DNA of 64,000 nt from Desulfospira sp963664655 (GTDB lineage Bacteria; Desulfobacterota; Desulfobacteria; Desulfobacterales; Desulfobacteraceae). The translations under genes were made by a program, and so were the position numbers. Below the pieces are notes generated by a model, which did not search any database, was not told the DNA's origin, and saw nothing but the letters and a program-made list of their open reading frames with translations. The stretch's first letter is position 1; the number at the start of each line of letters is the position of its first letter. This document shows positions 42,123 through 51,913 of the stretch, one piece after another. The stretch spans positions 1,550,001 to 1,614,000 of the forward strand of contig OY761554.1 in NCBI GenBank assembly GCA_963664655.2. The letters are read 5' to 3'.

Positions 42123-42709
42123 TACGAGTCAATCTGTTACCTTTCAGACTTGAACGCAAAAAGGAAAATATCCGCCGCCAGGTGTCCATATTTTTTCTGG
42201 TGATCATATTTTCACTGCTGCTGTTAACCTGGTATACCCTCGGCCTTGGCAAAAAAATTGAACAAACCCGGCTGGACATAGAAGCGGTTAACCGGCAGAT
42301 TGCCCTGTACAAGGGAAAAGCGGACCGGGTGGCCCAGATTAAAAAAGACCTGAAAATTCTTAAAAATAAGCTGGAGATTGTTGATTCCCTGAAGAACAAG
42401 CGGAACGAACACTTTGATCTTATCGCGGAACTGCCCGGCCGGCTGGTGCCTGAAAAGATGTGGATTGAAGCCTTGAAAGCAGACAGCGCAAAGGTCGAGA
42501 TCAAAGGGGTGGCCTTTGACAATCCCACCATTGCCGAGTTCATGAAAAATCTTGAGGCCTTAGGCTGGTTTACCCAGGTTGACCTGAAGCAATCCGTGGT
42601 CAGAAAGCTTAGCGACGGCCATATGCTCAAGGCGTTTGAACTGTCCTGCATGAAGCCGGTTGCACCGGAACCCGAAGAAACCGATAAGAAAAAGAAAAAA
42701 GGCAAATAA
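42119..42709 (+). CDS. pilN: Type IV pilus assembly protein PilN
   Basis: The 196-residue protein starts MIRVNLLPFRLERKKENIRR, holding the conserved INLLP-type motif by which PilN binds PilM. It then has one membrane helix (SIFFLVIIFSLLLLTWYTLGL) and a periplasmic domain with coiled-coil and a GYFTQVDLKQS-like (LGWFTQVDLKQSVV) ending. It overlaps pilM by 4 bases and pilO by 1, in the standard order. Confidence 0.93.
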   Translation: MIRVNLLPFRLERKKENIRRQVSIFFLVIIFSLLLLTWYTLGLGKKIEQTRLDIEAVNRQIALYKGKADRVAQIKKDLKILKNKLEIVDSLKNKRNEHFDLIAELPGRLVPEKMWIEALKADSAKVEIKGVAFDNPTIAEFMKNLEALGWFTQVDLKQSVVRKLSDGHMLKAFELSCMKPVAPEPEETDKKKKKGK

Positions 42710-43362
42710 TGGCGCAAAAAGCAGCAGAGACATTAAAGGCCCGGATGGCCCAGGTGTTTGAAAGGATCGGCCGGTTAACCCAGAAACAGCGGCTTTTAAT
42801 CTGTGCCGGTGCTTTTCTGGCCATTGGCGCCGGTTATTATTATCTGGTGTATATGCCCAAAATTCAGCAGTTAAATCAGCTGACCGAAGACCATGAGCGG
42901 GTGGCCAAGAATCTGGATGTTTATAAAGCCAGGGCAAGGGCCCTGCCCAAATGGGAAAAGGACATGCAGGCGGTTGAACAGGAGTTCAATTTTGCCATGG
43001 AGGCCCTTCCGGACAAGCGGGAAATTCCGGCCATGCTGACCGGGATTTCCCAGGCCGGAAGCATGGCCGGTCTTGATTTCCTCCTGTTTCAGCCCACCGC
43101 CGAAGTGAACAAGGAATTTTATAAAGAGATCCCCTTGTCCATGAAAGTGGAGGGCGGGTATCACCAGATGGCCGATTTTTTCTTCCGGATTGCTCATATG
43201 GGCCGGATTATCAATATCAATGACCTGGATATGGTCCGGCCCCCAAAGGGAGAGGGTGACATCCAAATGAGCTGTACCGCGGTCACCTATATGTTTGTAG
43301 AGCCTCAGGATGAGGGCAGGGATAAAGAAAAGGACGGCAAAAAGGGACATCAAAAGGGATAG
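42709..43362 (+). CDS. pilO: Type IV pilus assembly protein PilO
   Basis: The 217-residue protein has one membrane helix (LLICAGAFLAIGAGYYYLVY, about residues 27-46), a coiled-coil, and the PilO core with ALPDKREIPAMLTGISQAGSMAGL and a PLSMKVEGGYHQMADFFFRIAHM strand-helix. It forms a heterodimer with PilN in the periplasm. The start is TAATG, sharing a base with the pilN stop. The tail is Lys/Asp-rich. Confidence 0.93.
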   Translation: MAQKAAETLKARMAQVFERIGRLTQKQRLLICAGAFLAIGAGYYYLVYMPKIQQLNQLTEDHERVAKNLDVYKARARALPKWEKDMQAVEQEFNFAMEALPDKREIPAMLTGISQAGSMAGLDFLLFQPTAEVNKEFYKEIPLSMKVEGGYHQMADFFFRIAHMGRIININDLDMVRPPKGEGDIQMSCTAVTYMFVEPQDEGRDKEKDGKKGHQKG

Positions 43363-43394
43363 CCCAAGTATCAGGATCATATACAGGAACTGGC

Positions 43395-44075
43395 ATGGGA
43401 ACAGGTATGGGAATTAAAAAAATATCAGCTGTAATGGTTGTTCTGGCCGTATGTTGTGCTGCGGTTTTATGCTCATGCCAGGAAGACACGACGGCCCAAA
43501 ATCAGCCGGCCGCCCCAGAGATGGTGTCGGCCGCCATCCCAAAGCAGCCGGCCGCCCCTGAAAAGATCGCCCCCCCGCCTCCCGAAAAGATACCGCCTTT
43601 ACCGGCTGGCCGGGATGCGGAAAGCGCCGGGGGCCAGACCCCGACCGCCCCGCTGGATCCGGTCCAGAAAGAGCTTGTTGCCGACCTGATCATGGGCCAG
43701 GGCAAAAAATATGAGCCAAAGGTGAAAAACGATCCCTTTGAGCCCCTGGTGCAGGAAGAGCCTTTGGACGGCCCCGGCCGCCAGGTTCAAATAGAGTCCC
43801 CGTCCCGTCCCTTGACCCCGCTGGAGAAAATGGAGCTAAGCCAGCTTAAGCTTGTGGCGGTCCTTGAAACAAACCATCAGAAACTGGCCATGGTCGAAGA
43901 ATCCTCAGGCAAAGGGTATGAGGTCAAGGTGGGAACCTATATCGGAAAAAACTCAGGCAAGGTGACGCAGATTAAATCCGGCAGCATTGTCATAAAAGAA
44001 GTGATTAGAGATTATAAAGGAAAGCCAAAAGAGCGTTTCCAGGAAATGAAACTTCACAAAGAAGATGGGGAATAA
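43395..44075 (+). CDS. pilP: Type IV pilus lipoprotein PilP
   Basis: The 226-residue protein has a lipoprotein signal (VMVVLAVCCAAVLCSC, lipobox Cys near residue 28), a long Pro/Ala-rich linker and a C-terminal PilP beta-sandwich (YEPKVKNDPFEPL, PLEKMELSQLKLVAVLE, MVEESSGKGYEVKVGTYIGKNSGKV). PilP connects the PilNO platform to the PilQ secretin. The linker is longer than in the Pseudomonas protein. AGGAA lies 6 bases before the ATG. Confidence 0.92.
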   Translation: MGTGMGIKKISAVMVVLAVCCAAVLCSCQEDTTAQNQPAAPEMVSAAIPKQPAAPEKIAPPPPEKIPPLPAGRDAESAGGQTPTAPLDPVQKELVADLIMGQGKKYEPKVKNDPFEPLVQEEPLDGPGRQVQIESPSRPLTPLEKMELSQLKLVAVLETNHQKLAMVEESSGKGYEVKVGTYIGKNSGKVTQIKSGSIVIKEVIRDYKGKPKERFQEMKLHKEDGE

Positions 44076-44076
44076 T

Positions 44077-46512
44077 ATGCCTTTTTTTCAGTTTAACATG
44101 ATTATTTCCAGGATGATAATGGGTGGCCTCATTATCATCTCATCCCTGATTTGCGGCTGTGTTTCCCAGAACGGCCAGACCGCGTCCATGGAAGATCAGC
44201 CGGCCGCCGCAGAATCAACAGAGGCTGCGGTTGACAAAGCCGCTGCCGCCACCGGTGATACCGCTGCCGGACAGGGCATGATTACAGCGATTGATGCCCG
44301 GGCAACCGATACCGGGGTTGAAGTGTTGATTCAGGGGGATACCTCCCTGAAGCGGTATACCACCATTAAGCAGGCATTCCCCTTTGGGGTTGCCGTGTAC
44401 CTGTCTGAAACCGGCATTTCAGAAGGGCTGGCCCCGAATTCCTCAGGGGCTGATATGGTCCAGGACATCAAGGTGGGATACGCCGACCAGGCCAACACCA
44501 CGGCCAAGGTGGAAATCCTGTTAAAACAGGATGTTTCCTATACGGTTGAACAGGACGGGGGCCTGTTGAAGCTGGATTTCACCGGGGAACAGGAGCGCAG
44601 CCAGGTGCTTTCCCTGACCGGGAATCCAGGCCAGCCCCCTAAGACCGCTCAGTTTGTATCGGAAACAACCGGTTCCCAGACAGCGGTTTCCGGCGGCCAG
44701 GCCCGGTTAACAGATATTTCATTTGATACGGAGCAGACCGGAAGGTCCACTATTTTTGTGGAGACCAGCCGCCCGGTAAACTACGATCTCGTCGCCAAAT
44801 CCGGCCGCCTCTTGTCCCTTAACCTGTATGATACCGTTATCCCGGAGGTTCACCAGCGCCCCCTGTCCACCCGGTATTTTGATTCAGCCGTTGAACAGAT
44901 TCTTCCCGGACAGCTGGGCCCGGGCTCCAAAGACGGGGCCATTACCATTCAGATCAGAGAGCCGGTGCCCTACCGGGTGTTTCAGGAACAAAACCGGATT
45001 TTTGTAGTATTTGAGCCGTCTTCGGTTAAACCCCCGGCCTTCAGCAAGGCCAGGGTTGATTTGAATTCGGATGTTCCTGTACAGCAAGCGTCGTCAGGGC
45101 AGCCAAAAGACACGGATGACGGCCGGCAGCTGGCCAGTTCTTCAGAGAGGGACTCGGTAACGGAGGATATTGATTCCTTAACCGGTTCCGGAGAAAGGCA
45201 GTACACCGGAGAGAAAATCAAGCTGGATTTTTTTGATACGGATATCAGAAATGTATTTAAAATTATAAAAACGGTTTCAGGCTATAATTTTGCCATTGAT
45301 AATGATGTCCGGGGAAGGGTGACCCTGAGCCTGGAAGATCCGGTTCCCTGGGACCAGGTTCTGGACCTGGTATTGAAAATGAATCAGCTGGGCAAGAAAA
45401 GAGAAGGAAACGTCTATCGAATCGCTTCCCTGGAAACCATCAAGGATGAAGAAGAAAAATTGCAGGCGGCGATTGATGCCCGGAAAAAATCCCTGGAAGA
45501 TAAGAAAAGCCTTGAACCCATTTATACCGAATTTATTGCCATCAATTATGCCGATGCCCTGGAGATCAGCAAGCATATCTACCCTGTCTTGAGCAAAGAC
45601 GAAGAAGATAAGGATGTGGACTGGAAAACAAAGCCTGAGATCACTGACCGGATCCGCGGGGCCATGACCATAGATACCAGGACCAACACCATCATCATTA
45701 CCGATATCCGGGAAAAACTGGACCACGCATATGAAATTATCAAACAGCTGGATCGGGTCACCCCCCAGATTATCATTGAAGCAAGGGTGGTTGAGGTGTC
45801 CAAAAGTTTTACCAGAAGCCTTGGCATTGGATGGAATCTGTCCAACGCCTCGGGCACCACATCGGGGTTTGTGGATGACTTTAATCTTTCCTTGAACAGC
45901 TCCGGGGTTGCCGGGGATTTTTCCTTTTTTAATATCGCCGGATCATCGGTGGCCGCCTTAAACGCCCAGTTAGAGGCCTCTGAAGAGAAGGGGGATGCAA
46001 AGATTGTCTCCTCTCCCAGAATTTTGACCCTGGACAATAAAACCGCTTCCATCAAACAGGGCCAGGAGTACGCCTATCTTGAGCGGGACGATTCCGGTGG
46101 ATCTTCTGTGGAGTATAAAGATATCGACCTTTTGTTGGAAGTCACCCCCCATGTGACACCCGATGACCGGATTTCAATGAAGGTAACCCTGACCAAAAAT
46201 GATGTGACTGATATTGAGTCTACCAGCGGGGCCCCCATCCTTTCCACCAATGAGGCCACCACCGAACTTCTGGTAAACAATAAGGATACCCTGGTCATTG
46301 GCGGGATTGTCAAGACAACAGAGGATAAGCAGGACCAGGGCTTGCCCTTCCTGAGCGGTATCCCGGTTCTAGGTGCCCTTTTCGGCACACAGACAAAAAA
46401 TAGCGACAGAGATGAACTGTTGATTTTCATAACCCCGACCATTGTCCAGCTTGAACAACGGGAAAACCGGAAAATCAGAAGAGAAGCGGCCATTGACCCT
46501 TCTACCCGTTAA
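44077..46512 (+). CDS. pilQ: Type IV pilus secretin PilQ
   Basis: PilQ is the outer-membrane ring through which the pilus passes. The protein of about 811 residues has a lipoprotein-like signal (LIIISSLICGC), two AMIN domains (about residues 70-160 and 215-310), the secretin N-domain (IKLDFFDTDIRNVFKIIKTVSGYNFAIDNDV) and the C-terminal secretin pore (IIEARVVEVSKSFTRSLGIGWN, SPRILTLDNKTASIKQGQEY, LVNNKDTLVIGGIVKTTEDK, GIPVLGALFG). I use the ATG at 44077 with GGGGA upstream; an in-frame ATG at 44065 overlaps pilP. A long hairpin follows. Confidence 0.94.
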   Translation: MPFFQFNMIISRMIMGGLIIISSLICGCVSQNGQTASMEDQPAAAESTEAAVDKAAAATGDTAAGQGMITAIDARATDTGVEVLIQGDTSLKRYTTIKQAFPFGVAVYLSETGISEGLAPNSSGADMVQDIKVGYADQANTTAKVEILLKQDVSYTVEQDGGLLKLDFTGEQERSQVLSLTGNPGQPPKTAQFVSETTGSQTAVSGGQARLTDISFDTEQTGRSTIFVETSRPVNYDLVAKSGRLLSLNLYDTVIPEVHQRPLSTRYFDSAVEQILPGQLGPGSKDGAITIQIREPVPYRVFQEQNRIFVVFEPSSVKPPAFSKARVDLNSDVPVQQASSGQPKDTDDGRQLASSSERDSVTEDIDSLTGSGERQYTGEKIKLDFFDTDIRNVFKIIKTVSGYNFAIDNDVRGRVTLSLEDPVPWDQVLDLVLKMNQLGKKREGNVYRIASLETIKDEEEKLQAAIDARKKSLEDKKSLEPIYTEFIAINYADALEISKHIYPVLSKDEEDKDVDWKTKPEITDRIRGAMTIDTRTNTIIITDIREKLDHAYEIIKQLDRVTPQIIIEARVVEVSKSFTRSLGIGWNLSNASGTTSGFVDDFNLSLNSSGVAGDFSFFNIAGSSVAALNAQLEASEEKGDAKIVSSPRILTLDNKTASIKQGQEYAYLERDDSGGSSVEYKDIDLLLEVTPHVTPDDRISMKVTLTKNDVTDIESTSGAPILSTNEATTELLVNNKDTLVIGGIVKTTEDKQDQGLPFLSGIPVLGALFGTQTKNSDRDELLIFITPTIVQLEQRENRKIRREAAIDPSTR

Positions 46513-46522
46513 ATGATGTTAC

Positions 46523-46563
46523 CATAAAGCACATGAAGAAAGGGCATCTTCATGTGCTTTATG
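46523..46563. terminator. Long hairpin after pilQ, part of a dispersed repeat
   Basis: CATAAAGCACATGAAG pairs perfectly with CTTCATGTGCTTTATG around a 9-base loop. No T-run follows directly. The right arm and next bases (TTCATGTGCTTTATGCCC, then TGGTT and an A-run) recur at 60907-60940, so this is also a repeat. Confidence 0.7.
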
Positions 46564-46717
46564 CCCCCTCATGGTTTTAAAAAATCGGAATGGTATCCTT
46601 TTTAACAACCATCAAGGTCTGATCCATCTTTATTTTTTTAATGGACCTTGTTTTTCAAATTGTTCATAATTGGGGTCATGAATAATCCGGCCGGTATCGG
46701 CTAACCCGGTTTGCCCC

Positions 46718-47470
46718 TTATTTCAGTTCAGATATGTTTTGTTCGGCTTTCCTGGAAAGGCTGGAATTTTTGGGCGCATACCGGCGGACCATTTTCCATG
46801 ATTCGATGGCTTTGGCGGTATCGTTTTCCATTTCATAGGCCTGGGCCATGTCCGCATGAAGAATAAAGCTTTCAGGAGACCGTTTCAGTACCACAGTCAG
46901 ATAGGACAGGGCGGTTTGAACCCGGCCGGCCTGGATATAGGTCTGGGAAAGACCATGGGAGGCTGTAATAAATCCCGGGAACAGATCAAGGGCCTTTCCA
47001 AAGTAAAGTTCTGCCTTTTGAAAATCTTTTTTCCCCAGGTATGCCCAGCCAATGTTGGACAGGGGATAGTGGGGGGTGGGATAGAGCAGGTCGTCCAGCA
47101 GGCCGGTAAAGGTGGCAATGGCCAGATCCCATTTTTCCCGGCGAAGGTACACGGCCCCTAAATTGTTGGTGGCTTCGGCATAACCGGGCTTAAGGTCCAG
47201 GGCTTTTTGAAAGGCGGATTCGGCTAAATCATCTCGTTTTTTCCCCATGTAGGCAAGGCCCAGGCTGTTGTATAACAGCGGGTCATCGGGGAGGCCTTTT
47301 TGGGCCTCTAACAGCCGGGACAGTGCGGCTGTATACTGGCCCTGGGTCAGGAAAATATCCCCTTCGGTTTTTAATGCCTGGGCCACATTGGGCTGGATTG
47401 GCCGGTCAGTTGAACTGACGCAGGCAGATAAGATCAGTGATGAAAGAAGCAGGGTTAAGATTCTGGTCAT
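46718..47470 (-). CDS. pilW: Type IV pilus biogenesis/stability protein PilW (PilF)
   Basis: The 250-residue protein has a lipoprotein signal (TLLLSSLILSAC, Cys about 17) and about six tetratricopeptide units, such as ALSRLLEAQKGLPDDPLLYNSLGLAYMGKK and ALDLKPGYAEATNNLGAVYLRRE. This matches PilW/PilF pilotins that place PilQ in the outer membrane. It overlaps the LysM gene by 4 bases and is the last gene of the serS-thrC-LysM-pilW transcript. The nearby pilMNOPQ operon on the other strand fits this role. Confidence 0.85.
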   Translation of the reverse strand: MTRILTLLLSSLILSACVSSTDRPIQPNVAQALKTEGDIFLTQGQYTAALSRLLEAQKGLPDDPLLYNSLGLAYMGKKRDDLAESAFQKALDLKPGYAEATNNLGAVYLRREKWDLAIATFTGLLDDLLYPTPHYPLSNIGWAYLGKKDFQKAELYFGKALDLFPGFITASHGLSQTYIQAGRVQTALSYLTVVLKRSPESFILHADMAQAYEMENDTAKAIESWKMVRRYAPKNSSLSRKAEQNISELK

Positions 47471-48969
47471 GGAAGGCTCCCGGGGCTGGCATTGACCTGG
47501 ATCAGGGTGACGGCTTCCTGGGACAGAAAGTCTGTTGCCCGGGGATCAAGGGGTTTCCAGGATATGAAGAATTTTTTGTTTTGGCCCATGGCATAGATGC
47601 CGGGAATGGTTTTTACCACGCCTTTAAAAGTAAACGGCGGGTTTTCCCAGGTGGTGTATCCAAGCCTGGAAAACAGAAGCCGGCAGATTTCAATTTCGCT
47701 CATTTGCGGCGAAATCAGCAGGACGTCAAATCCTTTTTCGGCCAAAGCATTCAGGGCAAGTCCGAAAATTTTGCCGGAGTTGATCAGAAGATCCGGCTTG
47801 TCCGGTAAATCCACCCGGCTAAGTTCGGCCGACATCTCAAGGCTGCCGACCATAAAATCAATTTTTTCATTGGGGGTGAAGTCAAACCCCATGCCCTTGA
47901 AAAATGCGGTCAGAAACGCATCCACCTGAGCCGGCCCGTTGGCTTTTTGTTCGGTTTCCAGGTGAAGGGATTCATGTATGGCCCGGTCAATCTCCATTGT
48001 CCTGAGATGGTGCCAGTAGGCCTTGATATTTTCTAAGACAAGGGGGTCAATGGGGTCTCCGCCGGGAAGAATTAAAATTTTTTCCGCTGTGCCCCGTTCA
48101 ATCAGGGGGGTGCGGGCCAGGTCAAGGGTGGCGTCAGGAAGGGCCGCTTTTCCCGGAAAGGTCATGGTTCCCTGATTGATAAGGGTGCCATGAATCAGGT
48201 CGGCATACCGTTTCAGCTGCCGGAGCCTGTAGGCCTGGACCGCCGGGGAGATGTTCGTTTCTCTGGGGTTGGGCGATTCCCCGGGACCGCCGGGAGGAAA
48301 CAGCCCTTTTTGCCCTAAAGGGGAATCCTGAGCAAATTCGGATGAGACGGGCGGTTTGGGAATTTTGATTCTGGCCCCGGCATGGATCCGGTGGATGTCT
48401 TTAATATTGGGATTGAGTTGTAAAAAAAGCCTTTCCCCCGCTTTACTGAGTTTCCCCCCTTTTTCCAGAAAACTTTTGTCCACCAGTTCAGAGAGGGTAT
48501 CTCCGGGTTCCATGGTATGCTCGGTAAATTCAACGGCCGGTTCGTCAGGTATATCAGGGGGCGTGGAAAACTCCACTACCGGAACCTCAACCACGCCGGC
48601 GGCATCCTGTTTATACGCGCTTTTGGTGACCTTTTTTAAGGGGATCAGAATGATCGATTTAGGGGATATGGCGTCAATGTTGCCAATGTCAGGGTTCATG
48701 GCCTTGAAAATTTTCAGGAAAAAGGGGAAATCATTTTCTGATATCTCCCCTTTTTGCCTGAAGATTTTATAAAGCCAGTCATCGGGCCTGACCTGATAAG
48801 GTTCACAAAGATAATCCGTTCCCTCATAGGTGAAAATGGAAAATTTTTTATAGGATGTTTTGACGGTTTTCCCGTATGTAAACCCGGCCTGGCCGGTGAG
48901 CAGGAAAAGACCTGCAATGACCAGCCGCAGGCTAAGTCCGGGTTTATCTTTCAGGAAGGAGGCTGTCAT
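47467..48969 (-). CDS. Exported LysM-domain protein
   Basis: The 500-residue protein has a signal peptide (LVIAGLFLLTGQAGFTYG) and two LysM-like segments. The first covers residues about 55-110 (YQVRPDDWLYKIFRQKG...MNPDIGNIDAISPKSIILIP). The second covers about 150-200 (HTMEPGDTLSELVDKSFLEKGG...LNPNIKDIHRIHAGARIKIP). A C-terminal region of about 270 residues has no family I recognise. LysM domains bind peptidoglycan, and its position directly before pilW (4-base overlap) suggests a role at the envelope, perhaps in pilus anchoring. It lies 3 bases after the thrC stop. Confidence 0.75.
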   Translation of the reverse strand: MTASFLKDKPGLSLRLVIAGLFLLTGQAGFTYGKTVKTSYKKFSIFTYEGTDYLCEPYQVRPDDWLYKIFRQKGEISENDFPFFLKIFKAMNPDIGNIDAISPKSIILIPLKKVTKSAYKQDAAGVVEVPVVEFSTPPDIPDEPAVEFTEHTMEPGDTLSELVDKSFLEKGGKLSKAGERLFLQLNPNIKDIHRIHAGARIKIPKPPVSSEFAQDSPLGQKGLFPPGGPGESPNPRETNISPAVQAYRLRQLKRYADLIHGTLINQGTMTFPGKAALPDATLDLARTPLIERGTAEKILILPGGDPIDPLVLENIKAYWHHLRTMEIDRAIHESLHLETEQKANGPAQVDAFLTAFFKGMGFDFTPNEKIDFMVGSLEMSAELSRVDLPDKPDLLINSGKIFGLALNALAEKGFDVLLISPQMSEIEICRLLFSRLGYTTWENPPFTFKGVVKTIPGIYAMGQNKKFFISWKPLDPRATDFLSQEAVTLIQVNASPGSLP

Positions 48970-48972
48970 CGT

Positions 48973-50475
48973 TTAAGATGGATCAAGTTTAAGTTTATCG
49001 GCAATTTTTCCGGCAATATCCTTTACAAAAAGTTCAAACTCATCCGGGTTCAGCCGTTTTTCCTGGGACGGGACCATATCCGGGTCATCGGGCATCACCA
49101 GCTCGGGCAGGTTAATGTAGTCCGGGTTGGAAACAATGTGATAGGGTTCGGGAATCTGCCGGTTAAAATACTGGTCCTGGAATCCGGAAAATTTAATGGC
49201 GTGGGCCGTGGCATCCAGGATGGCGGTTTCGTTTTTGGCAAGAATGCCCTGTCTTACGGCATTGACCATGCCGGCCAGGCATTCGCCGCCCTGGGTGCAG
49301 GTGATATGGCCGTTCTGGTTGGCGGTGAGCTGCCAGTCCATGATGGACTGCTCAGTCACCTGGACAAAAAAGACATTCTGTTTTCCTGAGACCTGGTTGT
49401 ACTGCCGGGTAATCTCAATGACCCGGGGCATGGACACGGGGTTGCCGATCATGGCGGCCTGGGCCACGCTGGGCTGAGTGTCAACGGGCGTAAACTGACG
49501 TTTGGCCTCATCCGGTTCCAGGTAATACCGGAAAACCGGGTCGGCATGCTCGGACTGGACCCCGATGATTTTGGGCAGCCGGTCGATGATGCCCGTATCA
49601 AAGAACTTAAGAAACCCGTTCATGACTGCCGAAATGTTGCCGGCATTGCCAATGGGCACCACCACGGCCTTATGGGCCATGTCCCAGTCAAAGTCCTGGG
49701 CGATTTCATAGGAGTAAGATTCCTGGCCCAGAATCCGCCAGGCATTTTTTGAATTTAGCAGAACCACCGGATATTTGTTGGACAGGTATTCCACGATTTT
49801 CATACAGTCGTCAAAAACCCCGGGGATTTCCAGTACATTGGCCCCGCTTCCCAGAGGCTGGGAAAGCTGCTGGGAGGTCACCTTTTTATGGGGCAGCAGA
49901 ACCGCTGACTTGACCTGCCCGCCCAGATAAGACGAATACAGGGCTGCCGCCGCAGAGGTATCCCCTGTGGAGGCGCAAATGGCAATGACATCGGAAGCAA
50001 GCTTCCGGTCAATCAAATATTTAATGCTGGACAGGGCGCTGGCCATGCCCCGGTCCTTAAAAGATGCGCTGGGGTTCTGGCCGTCGTTTTTATAGTAAAA
50101 CCGCAGCCCGGCCTTTTCCTGCAGCAGGGGGCTTGCCTCAATCACCGGGGTATGCCCTTCCCCCAGATAGATAATGGATTCCAGGGGGATCACGGAACCG
50201 ATAAATTCATGGTACCGGTAAATTCCCTTGAGGGCGGGAATTTTCAGCATTTTCCGGTAATCCAGGATCCGCTGCCAGGTTTTTCCGTCAATCTGTTTTA
50301 ACCGGCCGGCATTCCGGTCGTGGATCAGCAGCACCTGTCCGCATTCCGGGCAGACGTACAAGAGGCTGGTCACCGGAAACTGAGCCTTGCAGCCCAGGCA
50401 CTGGTAGTACAGATCCCCTTTGGGTTCGGGGATGATATGGGGCCTGATATCCTCAGGAAAGAGATTAAGATTCAT
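48973..50475 (-). CDS. thrC: Threonine synthase
   Basis: Threonine synthase converts O-phosphohomoserine to threonine with PLP. The 500-residue protein has an N-terminal zinc-ribbon-like segment (YYQCLGCKAQFPVTSLLYVCPECGQ) and the fold-II PLP core with the Schiff-base lysine in PSASFKDRGMASAL, ICASTGDTSAAAALY, the phosphate loop VPIGNAGNISAVMNG and a C-terminal domain. It overlaps serS by 11 bases. Coupling to serS, the LysM gene and pilW is unusual. Confidence 0.9.
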   Translation of the reverse strand: MNLNLFPEDIRPHIIPEPKGDLYYQCLGCKAQFPVTSLLYVCPECGQVLLIHDRNAGRLKQIDGKTWQRILDYRKMLKIPALKGIYRYHEFIGSVIPLESIIYLGEGHTPVIEASPLLQEKAGLRFYYKNDGQNPSASFKDRGMASALSSIKYLIDRKLASDVIAICASTGDTSAAAALYSSYLGGQVKSAVLLPHKKVTSQQLSQPLGSGANVLEIPGVFDDCMKIVEYLSNKYPVVLLNSKNAWRILGQESYSYEIAQDFDWDMAHKAVVVPIGNAGNISAVMNGFLKFFDTGIIDRLPKIIGVQSEHADPVFRYYLEPDEAKRQFTPVDTQPSVAQAAMIGNPVSMPRVIEITRQYNQVSGKQNVFFVQVTEQSIMDWQLTANQNGHITCTQGGECLAGMVNAVRQGILAKNETAILDATAHAIKFSGFQDQYFNRQIPEPYHIVSNPDYINLPELVMPDDPDMVPSQEKRLNPDEFELFVKDIAGKIADKLKLDPS

Positions 50476-51757
50476 TTTTGATCACCGTCCGGCCTCCCAT
50501 ATACGGCACCAGGGCTTCGGGGATTTTTACGGACCCGTCTGCCTGCTGATAATTTTCAAGAATGGCGGCAAAGGTTCTTCCCACGGCCAGGCCCGACCCG
50601 TTCAGGGTGTGGCAGAATTCCGTTTTTTTGGCGTTTTTGCGCTTGAACCGGATATTGGCCCGCCGGGCCTGGAAATCCAGGCAGTTGCTGCAGGAGGAAA
50701 TTTCCCTGTACTTGCCTTTTCCGTCATCCTGGCCCGGCATCCAGACCTCGATATCATAGGTTTTGGTGGCGGAAAATCCCAGGTCCCCGGAGCACAGGGT
50801 GACCACCTGGTAGGGAAGTTCCAGCCGCTGGAGAATGGTTTCGGCATTGGACAGAAGAGACTCCAGCTCATCAAAGGAGGTTTCCGGCAGGGTGACTTTA
50901 ACCATTTCCACCTTGTTGAACTGATGCTGCCGGATCAAACCTCTGGTATCCCGGCCGTGGGAGCCGGCTTCAGATCGGAAACAGGGGGTATAGGCAGTGT
51001 ATTTGACAGGCAGCTGGTCTTCGGAAAGAATTTCCCCGGCATAAATATTGGTGATGGGCACCTCTGAGGTGGGAATCAGGTAGTAATCCCATCCTTGAAG
51101 CTTAAACAGATCCTCTTCAAACTTGGGCAGCTGTCCTGTGCCGGTCATGGTGGTCCGGTTCACGATAAACGGGGGCAGGGCCTCGGTGTAACCGTGTTCA
51201 GTGGTGTGGATGTCCAGCATGAAATTGATCAGGGCCCGTTCAAGCTGGGCTCCGGCCCCCATATACAAGGGAAACCTGGCCCCGGCCAGTTTGGCCGCCC
51301 GGCCCAGGTCCAGAATGCCCAGGCTTTCCCCCAGATCCCAGTGGGCCTTGGCGTCAAAGTCGAAACCGGCGGGGGTGCCATAGGTTTTTTCCAGCCGGTT
51401 TTCCGTATCGTCCTTGCCCTGGGGGACATCGTCGTGGGGCAGGTTGGGCAACGTGATCAAAAAGCTGTTGACAGCCTCATCCAGGTCAGAAAGCGCTTTG
51501 TCCAGCCCTTTGATCCGGTCTGAAACCGTGCGCATTTTTTCAATGCTGGGCTGGGCGTCCTGACCGGATTTTTTCATTTCGGCGATTTCAGTGGAGGCCG
51601 TGTTCCGTTCATAGCGCAATTGCTCAATTTCAACCAGCAGGGCTTTGCGTTTTTCCTCGGTTTCAAGAAAAGAGGAGAAGTCAATGTCGGCCCCTCTTTT
51701 TTTCATTCCGTTTTCAACGATATCTAAATTGTTTTTTATAAGTTTTATATCCAGCAT
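50465..51757 (-). CDS. serS: Seryl-tRNA synthetase
   Basis: The 430-residue class II synthetase has the N-terminal coiled-coil arm (residues about 30-100), motif 2 TPCFRSEAGSHGRDTRGLIR, the EISSCSNCLDFQARRANIRF signature and the C-terminal motif 3 HTLNGSGLAVGRTFAAILEN. It charges tRNA-Ser. The start MLDIKLIKNN is canonical and matches the family. It is the first gene of the minus-strand transcript serS-thrC-LysM-pilW. Confidence 0.96.
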   Translation of the reverse strand: MLDIKLIKNNLDIVENGMKKRGADIDFSSFLETEEKRKALLVEIEQLRYERNTASTEIAEMKKSGQDAQPSIEKMRTVSDRIKGLDKALSDLDEAVNSFLITLPNLPHDDVPQGKDDTENRLEKTYGTPAGFDFDAKAHWDLGESLGILDLGRAAKLAGARFPLYMGAGAQLERALINFMLDIHTTEHGYTEALPPFIVNRTTMTGTGQLPKFEEDLFKLQGWDYYLIPTSEVPITNIYAGEILSEDQLPVKYTAYTPCFRSEAGSHGRDTRGLIRQHQFNKVEMVKVTLPETSFDELESLLSNAETILQRLELPYQVVTLCSGDLGFSATKTYDIEVWMPGQDDGKGKYREISSCSNCLDFQARRANIRFKRKNAKKTEFCHTLNGSGLAVGRTFAAILENYQQADGSVKIPEALVPYMGGRTVIKNES

Positions 51758-51913
51758 TTTGATCCTTGGGGTATGGGGTTGCAGGTTGCCAAATTCATTG
51801 TCTGATAAGATTCTTCACAACTTTATTCTGATACCATGGGGGGCTGTAAACAGTCAATAAATAGTTCTTTGAGGACAATGGCGGGGCCGGTGGGGTTGCC
51901 ATGCAAAGTTGAA

